From contig JANPWX010000209.1 in the NCBI GenBank assembly GCA_024734555.1, positions 310,001 through 374,000 on the forward strand: a DNA stretch of 64,000 nt. The letters run 5' to 3'. How positions within the stretch are numbered: position 1 is the first letter of the stretch; each line of letters begins with the position of its first letter. A program made the position numbers and the translations under genes. Of the stretch, positions 54,013 to 64,000 are shown one piece after another. The notes below the pieces were generated by a model. That model did no database searches and had not been told where the DNA came from. It saw nothing but the letters and a program-made list of their open reading frames with translations. The DNA comes from Trochalopteron elliotii. Its lineage: Eukaryota; Chordata; Aves; Passeriformes; Leiothrichidae.

Positions 54013-55069
54013 TCTCAGCCTTGAACTCATTTCCATCGCTAGCTTTTTCATCAGAAACCAAGGTTTGGTTATTCCATCAGCATTTGCACAGCTTTGCATT
54101 TATCATTGCTGAACTTTCTGGAGCAGAGAGAGATGAAATTTCTTCTGAAGGAGGTACAGTGGCTAAGAGTATGTTCTTTTGTTAATACCAGAATCATCTG
54201 GTTCATGTTTCTGGCTTCCTGAAACACACAAAAATATCCGTTTGAATAGAAATGAGAGGAGGTCCCTGACTTCTGCTGCTGAAATTTTCAAAATAGTAGT
54301 CAAAAATCTGAGATAAAAACCAAAACAAACCAAAAAAATGTGCCCATTTGTAGCCATGAAAGACTCAAGAGTGTCACTTTTCAATCTTTCAGACTTCTCA
54401 AAAAAGTTAGGGTGTCTCAATGAAAATAAGCACTTCAAAAAAAATAATTGAAAAACTAATTTTCCACAAAAAAATCTTACAGATTTTTTGCTACAAGTTA
54501 ATTCAATACAAGTTTCTTTAGGCCAGAGTAACTCAAATACATATGTTTGCATATGTAGGCCTCCTTCCCAGGGCCTACACGTAAGTATTGTAACAAATCA
54601 GCATCAACAGCTCCTCAGGTTACGTATCCCTGTGACAAAGCCTCAGTGAGTAGGATAGACAAACCAGTGCTTCTTCCAGGATAATAGCCTTCTTCTATAA
54701 CATGAATATCTTCATTATATCCCTTTTGGTGCATTTCTCTATATGAAATTATACTTAACAGTTTGCCTTCACTGGATAATTTACCAGTAGAAGCCATACT
54801 AATTGAGAAGTCCTCAGCTTGAAGTCTCTGCCTGACTTTCCATCATCCCTATAGAAAACCTCCATTGCCTTTCACTTCAACTTTGCACATCTGTATTTGT
54901 CTCAGGGACAGCAACTGAGGTGGGACAGAGCATCCAACACAAGGGCAGAAAGCACATAACATCCCAAGGGCTTGAGACACAGGCTTCATCCTGACTTTGC
55001 ATCCTTCTCTATCCACTTTGACCCTGGATGCATAGCAAGCCTAGTCAAATAGCAACCTTCCATAACATC
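54013..55069 (-). other. GRIN2B: Intronic stretch between CR1 tail and LTR
   Basis: This is ordinary AT-rich intron. A 129-codon minus-strand open frame (54163-54552) has no recognisable domain. The five bases before the LTR (ACATC, 55065-55069) are the left target duplication of that element. Confidence 0.7.
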
Positions 55070-55938
55070 TGTTGGGGGTTGGATTATTTTTTTTTTTACT
55101 TATAGAATTTTTTCCCATAGGTTGCTAGGAAACTAACTACTGGGTACTTAAACAAAACAAAAGAAGTGGCCAAAGTTGGGAGAGGAGGGTAGCATCTGGC
55201 TACACTTCTTTTGTCTCTGGGAGTTTCTCTCCCATGGGGGAGATACCATGAAATTTTGGGGGCAGGAAAAAGGATGGGGCTGGTGGCAGCTACTATCGCT
55301 CTCAGCATCGGAACGAGGAGGATCAAGCTGTTGCTTACTGGGGCAAAATTCACTGTCATCACTAGAGTCCAGTCCTAGGGCCCTACCACCATCTGCTCGT
55401 GTGTCCAGGAATCCTGAGCTCGCCTTCTCCTGCCCTGCTGGAGCTGGGCTGCTGCTGTCCCGGCGCCGCCGCTGCTCTGGGTCTTTCTACGCTGTAGCCC
55501 CGCACCCCCTGCCCGCTGGGACATCCCGCAGTTCCAGCTACCACCGCGGAGCTTCTGGTACACCTCATCCACCAGGGCGGGATTTCTGCTCATTCCCGCC
55601 GTTCCAGCTTGGTGCTCCTCAGAGTCCTGCAGGGGCACCGGGATCAGACTGCCCCAGGGTTTTGTGGAGCAAAGCCTCTCCTCCATCCCTTCCCATCTCG
55701 GCCAGGAAGGGTGTGACGAGGTTCCTGGTTCTGTTTTGTTGTTAATGCTGTAATTGTTGTTGTTTGTTTGCCTTGTTATACATACTAGGAAAGAACTGTC
55801 ATTCCTATCCTTGTATCTTTGCCGGAGAGCCCCTTAATTCCAAAATTATAAACATTCAGAGGGAGGGGGTTTGCAATCTTCATTCCAAGGGAGGCTCCTG
55901 CCCTCCCTAGCAGACACCTGTCTTTCCAAACCAAGACA
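55070..55938 (+). mobile_element. Solo endogenous retrovirus LTR, about 870 bp, GC-rich
   Basis: It starts TGTTGGGGGTTGG and ends CCAAACCAAGACA. The flanks are ACATC (55065-55069) and ACATT (55939-55943), a 5-bp target duplication with one transition. The middle (about 55420-55680) is GC- and CpG-rich. That richness opens long frames on both strands (189 codons plus, 103 codons minus), which are not genes. No internal retroviral sequence is adjacent, so it is a solo LTR. The type resembles ERVL-like LTRs common in perching birds, which is recognition rather than proof. The orientation follows the TG start and the pyrimidine-rich end as written. Confidence 0.8.
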
Positions 55939-58900
55939 ACATTCTTCTCCTGCTGCTGGCTCTATAGAAAGATTCAACAGTCCCCAAGGCTCCCCTCTCC
56001 CAGGTGCCTCCATTCTGATGCCAGATCTGACATCTAATATCATCAAATTCTGGTTTTGCCCACAGCTCCCCACTTCTGCTCTCCATGGTTCTCACTGCGC
56101 CTTTCACATGTACCACTTAGTCTCCCCACAGGTCCACCTATTTGACTCTTGAGCCTCTTCTGAAGTCTCTCCTGTGGTGGCCTCTCCACTGCAGCAGCCC
56201 TCAGAGAACATGAACACTTCTTGGGGCATAGGTCATCACAGCAGCCAGCCCTGTGCTGCCAGGAGGAGTCTTTACTGTGGACACACACAGCTTATCCAGG
56301 ACCTCTGGAATGTAGTGCCAACAGAGTGACAGAACTTGTGAAGCAGAGAGGAGATGTTGCCAGGACGCACACTCATCCTACTTGAGCATGTTCGAGGCTG
56401 GTCTTTTCAGGCTCTCCCTGTACCAAGGAAGCAAAGGTGCTTTTGAGCAGGGCTGACGTTTAGGCCCTTTGAATTGCCACCTGGAAGAGTCAGTCTCACT
56501 AGTGATCACAGGTCCAACCTCATAAATTTTGCCTCCCGTTTTCCCCGATATCCCAGGCTCTGAGTCTGCTCAGAAGCAGTGGCGTCAAGCAGCACCACAG
56601 GTAGCACAAGTGAGGCTTTGTGCTAAGCTCCCTTTGTCCTGTGAGAGTGTGCTTGGAGGTCCTGTTTTCCTCAAATGCCTTCATCGTCCACATCCTCTAC
56701 CTACTCCTGCAAGCACTGCACAAAAAAGGCAAAGGGCCCCTTTCTAGAGCAGGACTTGAAAATTCCTAATCTTTTGCTCACATTTCCTTCATTTCATATC
56801 CCAGCTGAAATCACAGAGAACTTTTTTCCTCCCTTACCTACCCCTTTTCACTGCCCTCTGTCAGAATTATTCAGCTCTCTGAAGCATTACCAGATACACT
56901 ATTTAGGAAAGATATGGCAGAAGAAATTAAATAGTATTGTTAGATATCTATAATTACCCTAAGTCATTTTTTTTCCAGAGTGCAGCAATTTGAAATCTCT
57001 CACAGCACTCTCTTTGAAAAGCAGATGTTGACCATGTCAGCTGTGTGCTAAGAATGCATTTTCATGAGTTGCATTTCTTGGAATTTGCAAAGTGATGGTG
57101 GTGGCAGAGGGGGATGATCCTGGAAAATTCCATCCGTACAGGCACAAAGCAGGCAGTGCAGAGACCTGCCAGCCTCCTGAGGGTATCACAGGCTTCTCAG
57201 CCCTCTCTCTCTCTGTAATGGCCCCAACTGGGCCTGCTCCCGTCAAGCAAAGGAAATTTCTTCTACATTCCTGCCCATAGACAGGCAGGAAGGGCTACTG
57301 GGGGAAGAGCATATCTAGGAGAGGGAGGGTTTCTCCTGAGGGGATGGGATCTGTGCTGCTCCCCCTCTAGAGCAACATACTGACAGACATAGAACAACGA
57401 AAATAAAAAATTTGGTGGATGTCTGCTGTCAGTTCCTCTCCATCTCCCTCCCATGTGGTCTGTCCTGTCCCATAGTCAACAGCTACAGCAACCAGGTTCC
57501 CAGGACATCCATCAGACTACTGTTCTGTATCTTCTAAAAGAACCCGCTCTTTCCTGATATTACATTTAAATGCACTTTTCCTCTACCCCCTGCATCCCCA
57601 TTACTCTTTAATTACATTCACTTGGATTGTCGTAAAGAAGTCCTTCCTTTTCTTATTGAATATTCCCTTCAAACACTTGCAGAAAATTATCACACTCCCT
57701 ATCTAGCAAAAATATATATTTGGGGGAAGTCTACCCTCTGGAACCAGGCAAGGTTCCAGTGAGACACAGGTGAGCCAGAGAAAACAGGTTTTAACTAAAG
57801 TTCAAGTAACATTGCACAATAAACCCTGGGAATTCTCCAGTGTGTTTATTTAAGACAGGGGACTTAATGGAGAAAGTTCCTAGTGCCAATTTCATTAGAC
57901 TGTACTCTTTCAATCTTTATTTATAGGACAGTGTCTCCACTAGTCCCAGGCTGGAGCAAGGTGTCTGGGCAATGAGCAGGAAAATATATACAAACACAGA
58001 ACTTATTCTGGACCCAAATAGGAGACAGAGCATGGATTGAACAAACGTTCAAATAGAGACACAAGGACTTCCCTATGGATCTGTTTCTCAGCCTTTCCAA
58101 AAACCGAGACCTCAAACAGCAGTAACCTGTAAGAAAAGAAACAGGGCATGAACCTGGTGGAAACTACGAATGCAAGCTGATCTATACACACAGGACAAGC
58201 TCAGGGAAAGCAGCTGTCCACAGGTAGCCCCGTCATAGACGAAAAAAAGCTACAGAAATGAGATGCTGCCATAATCCCAGTAGTCTTTACAAAGCAAACA
58301 TAATTTAATGCAGCAATACAAAGAACTCTGGCCTCGGTGAAAATAAGCACACATCTAAGAAGGAAAGCAAATAGTTCCCACTTCTAATAAAGAACAAAAG
58401 TAAAGCACTCACTGAAAGAAATGACCTGAGCAATCCTGAATTCTTAAAACACCCAGATGATGCTTAGAGCAAACAGTTAACTCAGCATGCCAGAGCTGAT
58501 CTCTGACAGCAGACTGCAGAATGGACTCTTTCTGTTATTTCCAGATCTCCCAGCTTGGATGGTGAGACTGTTGTATGACACTGTTTAGACTGGAAAATTT
58601 GCAGCACATCTCTGCTGTCCAGTGCTGCACCCAATATAAGCTGATTTGTCAGCAAAGTTTATTTCCTCTCAAAAACCACATAAACCAGGATGGATCGAAG
58701 GCGAGAACAAAAAGATGTGCAACACCTGTTAGCATTGACATTTCACTCTGCAGTTTCTTCAGTCACATAAGGGCCCAGGCTTCATGCTCCACCAACAACC
58801 AAAATGGTGTTCTGATGCAGTTGTGCAAACAAAGATTTTTCAAAGCAAGATATGAACAAAACAAACAAACAAAAAAAGTTAAAAAAGATTTAAAGAAATT

Positions 58901-59739
58901 CAAAGCTATTACTTCAATCTAAACCCAGGTATTTCTTCCATCTAAACCCAGGTTTGTTTGCATTTTAGAATTTTCTACTAATCAAATTCAGTCATTCAAC
59001 ACACACAAAAAAATCATGTTCTTTACCAGGCATGAATAATAAAAGTGATGGAAATTTGCATTGAAACGCACATCTGCAAAGACACTTCATGTACTCACTA
59101 GCAATGAAGTATCAATTAAAAAAATAAAATAACCTATAAAATCCCAGTTCCAAAGGCTAGACCTTTCTCATGAGAGGTGACAGAGACCACAGTTTAAGCC
59201 CCCATTGTGAGTCAGGCTGGAATGATTTAAGTACAGTTTTCCCACTGCCTAGTAGTCCGTCGTCACTGTTTGTCTAATGAGGCTCTGGGTTCTGGGAGAA
59301 GATGCTGCCATTTTCTCCTCCACATCATCTTTGTGAATGATACCTAAAGGCTTTTGTGAGTCTACACGAAAACTGCAAGATGTCTGTCTTCATTTACAGC
59401 AATAAAATTTCCAAAATAAATCCTCCATATATGGTCAAAATTAATTAATATTTTCATTGATCCTAAACTGTGTGTTTTCACAGACTCATTTGTTCTTCCC
59501 ACCCTATTTCTGAGGCTTGGGCATTATCATCTGGAAAGAGAAGGACGCAGGCCTTATCACTCCTCTTATTTAATGATCCATGTAATTTTCCCCACAAACA
59601 GACTTTGTGGACAAAGTTGGCCAGAATCTGATTAAAAATTCCTTGTCTCCTTCTGTTTGAGACTCCTGTTTCTTACCTTACATGGCCATGCAGTGCTATT
59701 TTGCATCATTAAACAGCCTAACCCCATTCCGCCACACGA

Positions 59740-59850
59740 GCGGCTGAATGTTACTCATAGTGAAATGTTGCCTCTATGTTAATTTTGCAAAGTGCTTAGG
59801 ATCCTTCTCAAAGGAAGGAACAACAGAAATGTAAGTCATTATCATGTACA
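59740..59850 (+). repeat. Old amniote SINE/LINE tail remnant
   Basis: TTTTGCAAAGTGCTTAGGAT, then CCTTCTCAAAGGAAGG and ACAGAAATGTAAGTCATTAT, follows block by block the tail motif (TAAAGCGCTTTGAGATCCT, GATGAAAGGCGCTATAGAAATGTAAGTATTATTAT) of old SINE/LINE families in amniotes. A CpG-containing block just upstream, CCGCCACACGAGCGGCTGAA, is unusual for this AT-rich intron and may mark a conserved copy. Confidence 0.45.
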
Positions 59851-60738
59851 GGAACTGAGGAAATAAACCTAAGGGAAACAAGCACCAGAAGCTGCCACAC
59901 AAAATGCAGACCAATTTGAAAGCTTAAAAAGGAACAAGAAAACGGCTGTCAAACAGCCTTTCAGGCTTGGCATGGTGGGAGACATTGCAGCATGCAGCTA
60001 GCCCAGCAGAAGGAAATTAAATAAGACTGTCAAACTGCTGACTCAGCAGAAGACTGCACAACTCCCAGCACATTCTAGAATTAAACCCAGGTCAGTAAAT
60101 GCCAGGTCCTTTCACAAGGAAGAAAAGCCAAAGGATGGTGACAGAAACTCAGACACCACTGCAAGGCAAGGAAAGAGTCAGAGCTGGGATCTAATGTTAC
60201 CAAAGACAGTCTGAAAAAATTACAGACTCAGGGAAAACACAGTTCAGGCACAGGGAAAACAAACGATGCTGAACATATTGTATGCTCAAATCAATGACAC
60301 TGAGTGCATGCTAGAGCTCATGAGCAGCAAGAGTAACTCAAGCACAGAGTAGCTCCAGTGATAATCACAGCTTTAACACTGAAATACCCTTGAAAAACAC
60401 CAGAGGTGTTTACACGTAACAGTGCAGAGAAGACCAAAAGGGAAAAGGCTGTACCAGTCTAGTAAAAAATACCATCAAGTCAAGTCAACCACATACAACC
60501 AGGGTTCAATCACAAAACAAGGAGCATGTGAGAACAAGCACTGGAACACTGGCCAGAACCAACACCAGAGGACAGAAGCAAACCAAGCCAAAGACACAAC
60601 AAACAAGCTATTTCTTACTGAAAAATGTCTGAGCCATTTCATATTAGAAAAACCTTATTTCAAATTCATTCAGAAGCAGATGTGGCCAGACCTTTACTGC
60701 AGGAAAATCAAACTGCCAAAATCTTACCAAAAACAAAT

Positions 60739-60787
60739 AGAGAAGAGGAGGAGGGGGAAGAGAAAGAAAAAGGCAAAAGAAAGAAAA
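60739..60787 (+). repeat. Polypurine tract, 49 bases with one C
   Basis: Bases 60739-60773 are uninterrupted A/G (including AGAAGAGGAGGAGGGGGAAG); after one C the purine run continues to 60787. Such tracts can form triplex DNA, but no mirror symmetry is obvious. Confidence 0.8.
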
Positions 60788-61384
60788 CCATAGGGTCCTA
60801 TGAATATATAGCACTTCTCTCCTCTCAAACCCGATGGAAGGAAAACAGAGCCTCCAGTAAATAACTTTCAGATAAGGTAAAAATAGAAAAAGCAAAGGAT
60901 TCACAGGACAAGCAAAGATGTCGTTGACATGAGACAGTTTCAAGCAAATGCAACTGAACAGATGAAAACACACCCTCAGGCACTGGGGGCATGTTTGCTC
61001 ACTGTGAGTCTCCTTCAGCCAAAGCTCTGCTAGTTCTTTCTCCAGACTCAGTTTGGTTAGCTGCTAGCTTTCTGTGCCCTCATCTCTTCATGCATTTCAA
61101 ATCTTAAGCAGCCTAAATTCCCATGCTTTCTTCAGCTGCCTTTTCATGGCACAGTCTGGCCACCAAAAGCAACAGGAAATAAACTTCCTCTTCCAATGGC
61201 ACCTGTGTGGTTCCTCACTGCTACAGACTCCCTGAAGTGATTTCCAGTAGATTACTGGGCACAAAGCAAGGGAACGTGAAAGTGGCTATGCTGTATACCT
61301 ATCCAGTATTGAAGGATACATAACCTGTTCACGTTACTCCTGAGTGGAGTACAGATGAAGTAATTACTGTTGGGCTGATAAATA

Positions 61385-61868
61385 GCCACAGAATCACAGA
61401 ATTTTAAAATAGCCTCAGTTGGAAAGGACCTAAGAGGAGCACTGAACTCTGTCCTACTTCTGGCCCTGGACAGGACCATCCCAAGAATCACACCGTGTAC
61501 CTGAGAGCATTGTCCAAACACTTCTTGAACTATGGAAGCCTTGGTGCTGTAACCAAGGGAGGCTGTTACAGTGCCCAACCACGCATTGGGTGAAGAACCT
61601 CTTCCTATTATACAGCTTAAGCCTCCCCTGGCACAGTTTCATGCCATTTCCTTGTGTCCTGTCACTGGTCACAGAGAAAAGAGATCAGTGTCTCTGCCTG
61701 GCCACTTCCCCTTGTGAGGAAGAGTTGGACTTGATGATCCTTGTGTGTCCCTTACAACTCAGAATGTTCTGTGATTCTGTGAAGCTGTGAATCCTGTGAG
61801 ACTGCTATGAGGTCTCTGCTCAGTCTCCTCCAGGCTGAACAAGCTAAGCGACCTCAGCCACTTCAGTA
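61385..61868 (-). mobile_element. CR1 fragment interrupted by a second CR1
   Basis: The plus strand carries reverse-complement CR1 text: AATCACAGAATTTTAAAATA at the 3' end, then AGAACCTCTTCCTATTATAC, TTTCCTTGTGTCCTGTCACT, and after an interruption GAGACTGCTATGAGGTCTCT and CTCCTCCAGGCTGAACAAGC. The two parts are colinear with the family once the insert at 61723-61781 is removed. This shows that the outer copy was already present when the inner one arrived. Confidence 0.88.
61723..61781 (+). mobile_element. Tiny CR1 3' tail nested in another CR1
   Basis: About 59 bp in the opposite orientation: AGTTGGACTTGATGATCCTT, then CCCTTACAACTC and TGTTCTGTGATTCTGTG. This is the plus-sense CR1 terminus with its ATTCTGTG octamer-like end. 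The word AAG occurs at both junctions (GGAAG on the left, AAGCTG on the right). It is a severely 5'-truncated insertion. Confidence 0.82.
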
Positions 61869-64000
61869 GGTTCACTTGCACATGGAATTTGGGGGAAAAG
61901 TCATTCTTGTGTTCAGATTGAAATTAGGGACAAAAACAAATCACCCTCCCTGGTCTGCAGGTTTTTTTGGGGGTTGGCGTTTTTTGAGGATATTACAGAC
62001 TGATCAGGGATGGTGACAGGATGGATCCTTGATACTATGCTGTGATAGGAATACGTAATTACTGTACCCATACCGGAAAGCTCATCTTCCCATAGCAAAT
62101 CAGCTATCTCCTGGATTAAGATACTGATGTTTTTTTCCAGCATGCTGAGATGAAACATGCCCACAGTCAACAAAATGCTCGTGATTAAAGGAACATATAT
62201 ACACAGCAGCATCTGACATGCCATGGAAATCTCCAAGCTTCCGGCAAGCAGGAGGGCTTTCAATCAGAAGCAATGTGGCAAACAGGAGGGGTTTCAACCA
62301 GAAGCAATGTGACTAGCACATCAGCCCTGTACTAGGAGTTCATGCTGCATTGCAAGATGTAGCCCTACCAGAGGTTTTTTGGTTCTCTGTAAAGTTAGGA
62401 TTATCCTCTCATATATTAAGAAGCCTGGAAATTTTCCAGCATCATTGGGTACTTTTTCACTGTTGCACCTTCTCAGCTGCAGCTCTCCAAGAGCCTTTAC
62501 TGTTTTTTTCCCTGTCCACCCTTCACACTCTCAATGAGGCTCCCATAAGCCTGCACAAAGCCAGTTATAGTTCTCTGCTGCCTATCAAAACCTTCACAAA
62601 AGTTAGGCAGTTGGTTGTAAAGCCTGCTGCCTACCATGGTGACTAATGTTGTCTGATTGTTCCCTTGTACTCCCCCGTTGGTCCATCTGTACCCATCTGC
62701 TACCCTTTTGTCTTGTAATTGAAGTGTAACAACTTTGGGGTAGGAACCACCTTTTTTGTTAATGTTCACTCAGCTCCCTGCAGAGCAGAGTCCCAAGTCC
62801 ATAACTGGGTGCTGGGGACAGCAATGATGATGTGCAAGAGGTGACTGCATATACACGTGGCAAAAGGTTACAGTGGCACCTCTCACTGCGTGGCATGAAA
62901 AAGTCAGCTGAGAGAAAGCTCCAGACAAGAGTTCTCATACAGAATACAACAGAGGTGGCGTCAGTCTTCTCTTATGGCTGGATGCTGTTATCACATTAGT
63001 ACACTGAGCACAGTTCTCTGGGATCCCCTCTCCAAGGAGTTGGGTTGGCAACCCCAGTAAAGGTCAGATGGCTGCCATCACCCTCATCAGCTACACCAGC
63101 ACAGAAATGGTAGGAGGCATTCTAACTACAGCCTGGGCTTAATAAAGATCTCCAGATAGTCCAATATCTGATTTGCATAAGAGGACAAGGCCTCTCCAAG
63201 AAGCTGTCATTGTTTCAATGTAAGAATTCCCTCCAGTGGCAAGGGAGTAGGGTCTGGTGGAGAAGAGCCAGAATATTTTTCTGCAGGCTCATGAATCATA
63301 CAAATACACTCCAAAATTCTAGCAAAGTCAGGAACTGCTTTAGCAAGAGGCAAACAGAATGGACAGCTTATAATGACATAACATGCAGTGGTTAGGAAGA
63401 GACTCGCAATATGTTCTCTTTGGTCAGAGCTAGACTAGCTTATTATTGCAGGATGCAGTAATCCAGCAAAGACACAGTTTGACCAGTATGTCTGCAAGAT
63501 TTACATAGAAGGCTTTTTCAGAAAGATTGTTCCATTTATCCTCTGATAAGAAAGGCTTTGTGTGGCCCTTGAATTTCCCCTTCTCCTTAGGAGTCAGTAT
63601 AAGATTAACATGGCCATAATTAGCCACAAATACACACAGTTAGATCCCGGACAACTGTGAGAAGTCAGGCCAAATCCTGGCAGTGGGTTCAGCTTTGGTG
63701 CACAAATAAAGCCATCTCGTTGTCTGATTGAATCAGGGTCATAAACACACCCATCAGATGTGGCCTAGATCAGGTATCTAAGGGACACTCATTGGGATTG
63801 GGATATCCATAAAATATGTATTCTTTGATGTAAGTCCGCTGTCTAATGAGAAGTAAGGCATGCAGCAAATTATGGTTTCTTAGAGACATGTCCAGAAAGA
63901 ACACTATAAAAATAAGGGGGAAAATGCACATAGACTCCTAATTTCAGCCATAGGTGCTTGGATCCAGAACAGTCCCTCTGCCCTAAGAGAAGCTATATGC
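61869..64000 (-). other. GRIN2B: Right end of window, intron with a tandem duplication
   Basis: Apart from the 34-bp duplication at 62245-62312 there is no recognised repeat or exon. The minus-strand 116-codon frame at 61913-62263 begins inside the duplication and has hydrophobic stretches but no family match. I infer that this is still GRIN2B intron, because no other gene is visible. Confidence 0.6.
62245..62312. repeat. Two tandem copies of a 34-bp unit
   Basis: Unit 1 (62245-62278) and unit 2 (62279-62312) abut exactly and match at 30 of 34 positions, sharing CAGAAGCAATGTG. The four differences suggest the duplication is not recent. It is not part of a recognised transposon. Confidence 0.9.

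Larger units (their letters stand above)
55944..61384 (-). other. GRIN2B: Long upstream GRIN2B intron, part 3
   Basis: No exon was found. The stretch includes a repeated 14-base word ATCTAAACCCAGGT (about 58917-58930 and 58940-58953), a polypurine tract at 60739-60787, and an old SINE-like tail near 59780. A 123-codon plus-strand frame at 60422-60793 is Lys- and Gln-rich because of base composition and is not called as a gene. Confidence 0.65.

Noticed and set aside
55176..55745. A 189-codon plus-strand open frame, GC-rich
   Set aside because: It lies wholly within the solo LTR. GC-rich DNA has few stop codons; no viral or host domain is visible.
60422..60793. A 123-codon Lys/Gln/Asn-rich plus-strand frame
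   Set aside because: The composition follows from A-rich DNA and the polypurine tract.

Overview
This window is vertebrate nuclear DNA, most likely from a bird. The avian signature is the set of chicken-repeat-1 (CR1) LINE fragments at 1-229, 11613-12310, 53878-54012 and 61385-61868, together with two solo retroviral LTRs of types familiar from bird genomes (46545-47149 and 55070-55938). The base composition is AT-rich with very long introns. There is no bacterial-style coding, no operon and no CRISPR array. Almost all open reading frames over 60 codons are chance frames in introns or repeats.

The only protein-coding gene I can support lies on the minus strand: an NMDA-type glutamate receptor subunit, best identified as GRIN2B (GluN2B). 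Six consecutive internal exons are present, 5' to 3' in transcription: 24235-24443, 23733-23904, 22901-23054, 21221-21346, 18166-18395 and 2185-2345. All have GT-AG splice sites and their phases join without a break (0/2, 2/0, 0/1, 1/1, 1/0, 0/2). They encode the S1 half of the ligand-binding domain, the first transmembrane helix, the pore loop with its Asn-Asn pair, the M3 helix with SYTANLAAF, and the start of the S2 half. The amino-terminal-domain exons (upstream, above 64000) and the exons for the rest of S2, M4 and the C-terminal tail (downstream, below 1) are not in the window.

Layout: 1-2184 is intron with a CR1 piece at the left edge. 2346-18165 is a 15.8 kb intron holding an ancient CR1/L3-like fragment (about 7670-8010) and a younger CR1 (11613-12310). 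18166-24443 is a compact cluster of five exons. 24444-64000 is at least 39.5 kb of upstream intron, with an old CR1/L3-like LINE (about 45420-46220), an LTR containing a (TTA)25 microsatellite, a second GC-rich LTR, a short CR1 tail, a CR1 nested inside another CR1, old SINE-like remnants and several simple repeats.

I did not find a novel biological system. The most distinctive non-coding signals are two perfect short hairpins in the introns of the exon cluster (18112-18141, just inside the intron after the pore exon, and 19295-19330), a 34-bp tandem duplication at 62245-62312, the nested CR1 insertion, and a loop in the first LBD exon that differs in length from the mammalian protein as I remember it.
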